DNA from: Paenibacillus sp. FJAT-26967 | GTDB taxonomy: Bacteria > Bacillota > Bacilli > Paenibacillales > NBRC-103111 | Length of the DNA: 64,000 nucleotides | NCBI RefSeq assembly: GCF_001541095.1 | Contig: NZ_LMXH01000006.1 | Coordinates: 186,001-250,000 of the forward strand | Direction of reading: 5' to 3' | Shown: piece by piece, positions 55,926 to 61,308 of the stretch | Layout of the letters: every line of letters starts with the position of its first letter | How positions within the stretch are numbered: position 1 is the stretch's first letter | Notes under the pieces: model-generated | What the model saw: the letters and a program-made list of their open reading frames with translations, nothing else | Told to the model about the DNA's origin: nothing | The model's database searches: none | Program-made: the position numbers and the translations under genes

Positions 55926-56852
55926 ATGATGAACAATACGATAAAAAACCACAGTAAAAAAGAAATCCATATGCCCGTGACGGTCATCGGTTTAGGTTAC
56001 ATGGGCCAAGCGCTAGCTGGGGCGTTCTTGAAGGGGGGGCACCCAACAACTATCTGGAATCGCTCGGCCAATAAGGCTGATGACCTTGTCAAAAATGGAG
56101 CTGTTCGCGCGGAAAAGCTTGCAGATGCAGTGTCGGCGACATCAGTGGTGGTCGTCTCTGTGTCGACTTACGAGGTCATGTATGAGCTTCTTGATCCCAT
56201 AGGTGACAATCTCTCTGGTCGTGTCATTATCAATCTCACTTCAGGAACACCCGAAGATGCTCGCAAGGCGGCCAAATGGGCAGCAAAAAACGGTGCCAAA
56301 TATCTCGAAGGGGCAATTATGGCAGTGCCACAAATGATTGGATCGCCCGAAGCCCTCATTATATTCGGCGGACCACAAGATCTCTTCAAGGCCCACGAGC
56401 CCATTCTAAAAATCCTAGGAGGCAACATTACATATCTCAGTGAAGATCCTGGTGTGCCAATGTTATATGACGTAGCAATGCTCAGCATGCTCTATGGCGC
56501 TACGCACAGTTGGCTCCACGCCAACGCCTTGATGAGAACGGCCAACATCTCTGCATCGGAATTCCAACCGTACGCATCCGCATGGTTCAACAACGTGATC
56601 ACGCCTATTCTTACCGACCTCGACCAAGCACGTGCACTCGATGAAGCAGACTACGCAACTGAGGGTTACAATCTCAAAATCAATCAGTCATCCATTGGAA
56701 ACATCCTCAAAGCTAGCCGGGAATTGGACATAGTTTTCGATTGGTTGACACCCATAAAAGCTATCTACGATCAATTGGTCGAAGAGGGTTACGGAGACGA
56801 CAATCCTCTTCGCATCTTTGAACGAATGAAACACCAGAGAAATGAACGATAG
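55926..56852 (+). CDS. NAD(P)-binding imine-reductase-like dehydrogenase
   Basis: 308 residues from the first of two adjacent ATGs (AAAGGAG 4-7 bp upstream). The Rossmann motif VIGLGYMGQALAGAFLKGG and NADP-site WNRSANKA open the protein. VSVSTYEVMYELLDP, LTSGTPEDARKAAKWA and the NAD_binding_2 core follow. The C-terminal helical domain (LHANALMRTANISASEFQPYASAW) matches imine reductases and beta-hydroxyacid dehydrogenases. It reduces an imine, ketone or related carbonyl. Island gene with a divergent TetR regulator. Confidence 0.87.
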   Translation: MMNNTIKNHSKKEIHMPVTVIGLGYMGQALAGAFLKGGHPTTIWNRSANKADDLVKNGAVRAEKLADAVSATSVVVVSVSTYEVMYELLDPIGDNLSGRVIINLTSGTPEDARKAAKWAAKNGAKYLEGAIMAVPQMIGSPEALIIFGGPQDLFKAHEPILKILGGNITYLSEDPGVPMLYDVAMLSMLYGATHSWLHANALMRTANISASEFQPYASAWFNNVITPILTDLDQARALDEADYATEGYNLKINQSSIGNILKASRELDIVFDWLTPIKAIYDQLVEEGYGDDNPLRIFERMKHQRNER

Positions 56853-57210
56853 TAACAAATTCCGTGGCTAATATGAAAAGAGCAAGTTCCTAAACGTCTA
56901 AGACTTGATCTTTATGGGGTCACCGTAAGGGTACCGCCAACAAAACGCAGAAAACGTACGCTAAGCAATTGACAAGCTATAACTGTTAAAGACATATTTT
57001 CCACTTCACCACTATTTATAATACTCAACCTCAAACTTGGCTTGCATTGAAACGCCGTATCCACAAATTCCAGCTATTCGGACAACAAAAAGCGAAAGAT
57101 ATACTGGAGATATTTTCAAAGGGTAATCTAGACACTCATATAAAAAGAACCCCTAAATAAAACAATGTCATTAAGTAAAGACCAGAGACACCACCGGGAA
57201 AATGGAATCC

Positions 57211-57250
57211 GAAACGGCATGGGAAAAAGCCCTGTGCCGTTTGTTTTTTT
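57211..57250 (+). terminator. Terminator upstream of the ECF sigma gene
   Basis: AAACGGCA pairs with TGCCGTTT around 15 nt, followed by GTTTTTTTG. Confidence 0.7.
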
Positions 57251-57383
57251 GTGCAAGCAAGGAAAAAGCGTACAGTAAACAAAGCGGATGGAATATCCTC
57301 TTAAAAAATGTTCATGGGAACCGAGTTATGCTACTCTTAAAACGAAGCTACCGTAATATTCAGAGATGCGTGAGAAAGTCCCT

Positions 57384-57393
57384 CCCCCCCCCC
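57384..57393 (+). repeat. C10 homopolymer tract
   Basis: Ten consecutive C residues, preceded by CCT, lie about 95 bp before the ECF sigma start. Mononucleotide tracts of this length can change length by slippage. Confidence 0.85.
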
Positions 57394-57488
57394 TTATTTA
57401 GGTAGTGCTTTTTCATTTTTTTAAATGGAGACTATCGGTTCTGTGGCGTGTGTGAAAAGGGAGTTTCGCCCGTCAAATGGAGGCCAAG

Positions 57489-58445
57489 ATGAACGAAACA
57501 ACATTAGAGCTTCAGTTATTTGAGAACTTAAAGCCTGAGTTAACATCGTTCTGTTACAGAATGCTAGGATCCATCGATGACGCAGACGATGCTGTTCAGG
57601 AAACCTTTATTCGTGTTTGGCAAAGTTGGCATTCATTCAGGCAGGATTCCTCATTTAAAACATGGGTTTATCGTATTGCATCAAACTTATGCCTGGACAA
57701 GCTTAGACAAGCCAAACGCCGCACACGTCCCGTTGACCTATCCGACCCAGCGGTACCTATCGTCGAACTCCTAGAGAAGTTTCCCGACTCAGCTTGGATT
57801 TGGCCTGCCCCTGATTTCTCGGGGAGTCCGGAAGATATTTTCATTCGCAAAGATACCCTTGAACTCTGTTTTATTACACTCTTACAGATCTTACCCCCCC
57901 GTCAACGTGCGGTTCTTATTTTGAAGGATGTATTCGAGTGGTCCTCCAAACAGATCTCAGAAACTTTAGGAATATCGCCGGCAGCGGTTAACAGCGCCCT
58001 GCAAAGAGCCAGAGAAACGATGGACCGAGAGAAACTTCATTCTAACGAGTTTAGCATGATGGATGTCGAACCTGATCGTGAGCTGCTATCACGGTATGTG
58101 GAAGCCTTCGAACAATTTGATATCAATGCGCTGGTAGCGTTGTTTCATGAGGAAGGCCGTCTGTCAATGCCGCCTTTCGCAATGTGGGTACGCGGCAAAG
58201 ACGATTTGTTCAAGTTTTTTGTGCTTACACGCTGGCATTGTAAGGGATCCCGGTTTTTGCCTATTACTGCGAATGGGGGTTATCCTGCTTTCGCACAGTA
58301 TGTGCCAAGCGGTGAAGACTCCTACTTGGTACCCTGGGGTATTCACATGATTGAAATAAAGGACAAGCAAATATACCACGTCCAAAATTTCATTAATACA
58401 AAATTATTTTCCCGATTTGGGCTTCCTGCACAAATACACCGATGA
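57489..58445 (+). CDS. ECF-type RNA polymerase sigma factor with C-terminal NTF2-like domain
   Basis: 318 residues from the ATG at 57489 (GGAGG 5 bp upstream). Region 2 spans FENLKPELTSFCYRMLGSID and the QETFIRVWQSW helix; region 4 is LPPRQRAVLILKDVFEWSSKQISETLG then SPAAVNSALQRARE. The C-terminal ~120 residues (RYVEAFEQFDINALVALFHEEG ... VRGKDDLFKFF) form a SnoaL/NTF2-like domain. This is the ECF41/TIGR02960-type layout where the extension, not a separate anti-sigma factor, controls activity. No anti-sigma gene is adjacent. Confidence 0.88.
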   Translation: MNETTLELQLFENLKPELTSFCYRMLGSIDDADDAVQETFIRVWQSWHSFRQDSSFKTWVYRIASNLCLDKLRQAKRRTRPVDLSDPAVPIVELLEKFPDSAWIWPAPDFSGSPEDIFIRKDTLELCFITLLQILPPRQRAVLILKDVFEWSSKQISETLGISPAAVNSALQRARETMDREKLHSNEFSMMDVEPDRELLSRYVEAFEQFDINALVALFHEEGRLSMPPFAMWVRGKDDLFKFFVLTRWHCKGSRFLPITANGGYPAFAQYVPSGEDSYLVPWGIHMIEIKDKQIYHVQNFINTKLFSRFGLPAQIHR

Positions 58446-58520
58446 ATATCGTAATCTAATTTCGTCTAAATAAATGAGAAACAAAATTACGAATATCAAA
58501 GATAGAAAGGACGATAGTTC

Positions 58521-59108
58521 ATGCGTAAAATCATTCTATTCATTCATAGTACTATTAATGGAGTTGTCACTGGCGACCCAAACGAGGACAAAACCAACTG
58601 GGCGGTTTGGAGAAATAGCGCTGGCATTGAGGAAGGTTCTCAGTATCTATTAAATATTTTCGAGACAGCTGATACCATTTTGCTTGGCCGCGGAACCTAC
58701 GAAGACCTCTCTAGAAAGTGGCCGAATACTCGAGGTTCAAGCCTGGGTGATAAGATAAACAACGCCCACAAACTCGTTGTAACAAGCGCGCGCCCACACG
58801 AAAGTCTAAAATGGGGAGAATTTAAAGCTCCAAAACAATTGACTGGCAGTAATATAGAAGAGCAAATTAAGGACCTAAAAAATGGTGACGGTGGCGACAT
58901 TGTTATTTTCGGTAGTCCAACGCTCGTGCGATCACTTGCAAACGCAAATCTTATTGACGAATATCAGATAGTCATGCACCCGGTTGTGGTCAACGTAGGT
59001 GAGCATCTGTTTGACAATCTTAATGAGCAGAAGGAATTCCATCTCGTGGACGTCAAAACACTTAAGGTTGGTTCCCTCTTGGTAACCTACAGACCCGTTA
59101 AAGCTTAG
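58521..59108 (+). CDS. Dihydrofolate-reductase-like RibD C-terminal domain protein
   Basis: 195 residues. It begins RKIILFIHSTINGVVTGD, has NPAD(P)H-site features DTILLGRGTYEDLSRKWP and KLVVTSARP, the GGDIVIFGSPTLVRSLANANLIDEYQIVMHPVVV core, and ends with a strand LLVTYRP. This is the YyaP/RibD_C family of DHFR-fold reductases. ECF sigma factors of the ECF41 type often stand beside a small oxidoreductase, so it may be a target gene. Substrate unknown. Confidence 0.87.
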   Translation: MRKIILFIHSTINGVVTGDPNEDKTNWAVWRNSAGIEEGSQYLLNIFETADTILLGRGTYEDLSRKWPNTRGSSLGDKINNAHKLVVTSARPHESLKWGEFKAPKQLTGSNIEEQIKDLKNGDGGDIVIFGSPTLVRSLANANLIDEYQIVMHPVVVNVGEHLFDNLNEQKEFHLVDVKTLKVGSLLVTYRPVKA

Positions 59109-59224
59109 CTCAACCCGGCAGATCATTACTGTCAACACAAACAGTTACCCATTTGATAATGTGCAATGGACCGTCAGCCTATACTATAATTGTTTCAACA
59201 CAGTAGTACTATACGTCCCAAAAA

Positions 59225-59263
59225 TGAAAAGACAGTTAGCTTGAACGCCTAACTGTCTTTTCA
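59225..59263 (+). terminator. Terminator of the RibD_C gene
   Basis: AAAAGACAGTTAG pairs with CTAACTGTCTTTT around 9 nt. Confidence 0.9.
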
Positions 59264-59330
59264 TTAGTTGAACCAATTCGTTACTGCAAATCCACCAAGT
59301 AAGTATATCGTGTTCGTTTTTAGTAAGGTT

Positions 59331-59540
59331 GGTGGAGGCGAGGGGAGTATTGAAATGTCCATTTAATCTGCTTACGAGGACAACTCAACGTTGACTACCT
59401 TAGCGGTACATTTCAATCCCGTGCTCCCTTCGCATACGCTTCGGTCCGCGCGGACTGAACCCCCGGGGTTCTCCTCCTGCCTCCCCACAAAACAGCAAAA
59501 AGGCCCCAGCCTCTCGGCTGGGACCTTCTGCTGTAATCGG
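59331..59540 (-). repeat. ssrA-end repeat unit 1
   Basis: 210 bp. It begins with GGTGGAGGCGAGGGGAGT, continues ATTGAAATGT...ACATTTCAAT (a 10-bp inverted repeat 60 bp apart), GTCCGCGCGGAC, and ends with the terminator hairpin. Nearly identical to units 2 and 3. Confidence 0.9.
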
Positions 59541-59750
59541 TATGGAGGCGAGGGGAGTATTGAAATGTCCATTTAACCTGCTTACGAGGACAACTCAACG
59601 TTGACTACCTTAGCGGTACATTTCAATCCCGTGCTCCCTTCGCATACGCTTCGGTCCGCGCGGACTGAACCCCCGGGGTTCTCCTCCTGCCTCCCCACAA
59701 AACAGCAAAAAGGCCCCAGCCTCTCGGCTGGGACCTTCTGCTGTAATCGG
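59541..59750 (-). repeat. ssrA-end repeat unit 2
   Basis: 210 bp, beginning TATGGAGGCGAGGGGAGT. It differs from unit 1 at only a few positions (ATTTAACCTG for ATTTAATCTG). Exact 210-bp period to units 1 and 3. Confidence 0.92.
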
Positions 59751-59957
59751 TATGGAGGCGAGGGGAGTATTGAAATGTCCATTTAACCTGCTTACAAGGA
59801 CAACTCAACGTTGACCACCTTAGCGGTACATTTCAATCCCGTGCTCCCTTCGCATACGCTTCGGTCCGCGCGGACTGAACCCCCGGGGTTCTCCTCCTGC
59901 CTCCCTAGAGCAGCAAAAAGGCCCCAGCCTCTCGGCTGGGACCTTCTGCTGTAATCG
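59751..59957 (-). repeat. ssrA-end repeat unit 3, directly before ssrA
   Basis: 207 bp; the same unit with a 3-bp shorter block before the hairpin (CCCTAGAGCAG instead of CCCCACAAAACAG). Its right end joins the true ssrA 3' end without a gap, so it contains the terminator used by ssrA. Confidence 0.92.
59911..59951 (-). terminator. Terminator of ssrA inside repeat unit 3
   Basis: On the minus strand, CAGAAGGTCCCAGCC pairs with GGCTGGGGCCTTTTTGCTG around GAGA. It starts about 10 nt after the tmRNA 3' end. The same hairpin is present in units 1 and 2 and in the copy at 29636. Confidence 0.9.
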
Positions 59958-59959
59958 TA

Positions 59960-60322
59960 TGGAGGCGAGGGGAGTCGAACCCCTGTCCGAAGATAACGAC
60001 ACATAAGCTTCTACGGGTGTAGTCACGGATTTGATGTCACCCTAGCAAGCGCCCCGTAACAGGCTATCGCTAAGGTCAGCCTGATTGTCTTCTTCAGCTC
60101 ACCCCAGGCGGAGATGAGACAGCGTAGTCCACTACTTGTTAGCCCCTATTCTAGTCACATGGACGATGCTAGATAGAAGCACGCACACAGTTTCTTAGGC
60201 TGCGAAAGCGTAGTTTTGTTGTTGTTTGCCGTTTAATAGGCTTTAGCGTTGATGAAGCGGACGCGTCCCCACTACCCGCTACCCATGCTCGAACTACCCC
60301 CGTCGAATCCATAAACGCCCCC
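59960..60322 (-). ncRNA. ssrA: Transfer-messenger RNA (tmRNA)
   Basis: 363 nt. The acceptor stem pairs 5' GGGGGCG with 3' CGCCTCC, with discriminator A; CCA is not encoded. The 5' end reads GGGGGCGTTTATGGATTCGA and the T-arm GGTTCGACTCCCC. The tag reading frame (60230 to 60195) encodes GKQQQNYAFAA then TAA, i.e. AGKQQQNYAFAA after the charged Ala. With SmpB it rescues stalled ribosomes and tags the peptide for ClpXP. The gene lies just after smpB and rnr, the Firmicute order. Confidence 0.97.
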
Positions 60323-60398
60323 GTAATAGAAAAGGAACTGCGGATGCAACGGCTCATCGAGCCGGATGCTGTTTGTTGCTGCTTGCCTTACTCCACTT

Positions 60399-60404
60399 AT
60401 TATA
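60399..60404 (-). promoter_or_regulatory. -10 box of the ssrA promoter
   Basis: TATAAT on the minus strand (60404 to 60399), about 77 nt before the mature 5' end, so a 5' leader must be removed by RNase P. A clear -35 was not seen. Confidence 0.6.
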
Positions 60405-60492
60405 CCACATCTCACGCAAAAAGCAGGTGAAGATCGTTGGAAGTCCAGAAGACGTTTCCCACTACTGGTATAGTACTTACTTCAATTACTTA

Positions 60493-60972
60493 TTACCTGG
60501 CGACTTTCTGCTTCTCACGCAGCACTCGTTGAATGTCCCGCTGCGCATCGCGTTTGGCCGCGGTATCGCGCTTGTCGTACTGTTTCTTACCTTTACCGAG
60601 TCCAATGAGCAGTTTGGCGTATCCGTTGCGGACGTAAATCTTCAGCGGAACCAGTGTGTAGCCTTCCTGCTTGGAAGCACCGATCAGCTTGTTGATCTCC
60701 GCTTTCTTCAGAAGCAGCTTTCTCGCTCTTGTCGGATCACTCGGGTTGTTGCGGTTCCCTTGTTCAAAAGGACTGATGTGCATATTGTGCACGAACGCTT
60801 CGGAATTGCGGATCGTTGCGAACGAATCCGAAATATTTGCTTTGCCCATCCGCAGGGATTTAATCTCCGTGCCAGTCAGCACCAGGCCGCACTCGTACGT
60901 ATCTTCGATAAAATAGTCGTGAGACGCCTTCTTGTTCTGTGCAAGCACCTTACTGTCTGCCTTCTTAGCCAC
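60493..60972 (-). CDS. smpB: SsrA-binding protein SmpB
   Basis: 159 residues, full length. It has the family sequence [29 protein letters not shown], the conserved beta-barrel with [12 protein letters not shown] and the C-terminal basic tail [21 protein letters not shown] that enters the ribosomal A site. SmpB binds the tRNA-like domain of tmRNA and brings it to stalled ribosomes. Directly between rnr and ssrA. Confidence 0.98.
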   Translation of the reverse strand: MAKKADSKVLAQNKKASHDYFIEDTYECGLVLTGTEIKSLRMGKANISDSFATIRNSEAFVHNMHISPFEQGNRNNPSDPTRARKLLLKKAEINKLIGASKQEGYTLVPLKIYVRNGYAKLLIGLGKGKKQYDKRDTAAKRDAQRDIQRVLREKQKVAR

Positions 60973-61071
60973 GGTTATCCCTCCAGTCGTTCATGCTATT
61001 CTTACCCCATCTGTGCCTTTTTGAAAAAGCGGAGTGTTCTTTATTTTATCAACATCTCCGTTAAAAATCAA

Positions 61072-61134
61072 GAAACGCCCGGACCATACGGCAATTCAGC
61101 ATAGAGCTGCTGCCGCATGGGCGGGCGGTTATCT
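61072..61134 (-). terminator. Probable terminator after rnr
   Basis: A long imperfect stem, CGCCCG ... CGGCAGCAG paired with CTGAATTGCCG ... CGGGCG, is followed on the minus strand by TTTCTTGATTTTTAA. The rest of the 336-bp gap before smpB holds only the smpB ribosome binding site. Confidence 0.6.
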
Positions 61135-61308
61135 TAATTCCAGGCTTACATCTGTGACTGTGATAGGTCAGCAAATAGCAGCGACTATCACAAGGCTTGC
61201 AAATTCCGAACGGAACGATGAGCGTCTAATCAAAGTCCATCCGCCCCTCGTTCCAAGGAAACGGCCGTTTCTTCTATCGGCCGGCACCCGCAGCCCTGTC
61301 CCGCCAGC

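Larger units (their letters stand above)
56853..57488 (+). other. Intergenic region before the ECF sigma gene
   Basis: It holds a terminator hairpin at 57211-57250 and a homopolymer C10 tract at 57384-57393. A 67-codon plus-strand frame at 57202-57405 has no ribosome binding site and crosses the terminator and C-tract, so it is not called as a gene. Confidence 0.45.

Noticed and set aside
57202-57405. A 67-codon gene before the ECF sigma factor
   Set aside because: It spans a terminator and the C10 tract, has no ribosome binding site and no recognisable similarity.
59331-59957. CRISPR array
   Set aside because: The three repeats are ~210 bp with no short spacers, and there are no cas genes. 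They are tandem duplicates.
59331-59957. Integron-like attC cassettes
   Set aside because: Each unit has a 10-bp inverted repeat 60 bp apart, but there are no R-box core sites (GTTRRRY), no cassette ORFs and no intI gene.
59372-60026. Small open frames in each repeat unit (61-70 codons, both strands)
   Set aside because: They are copies of one another because the DNA is repeated, cross the terminator hairpin and have no ribosome binding sites.
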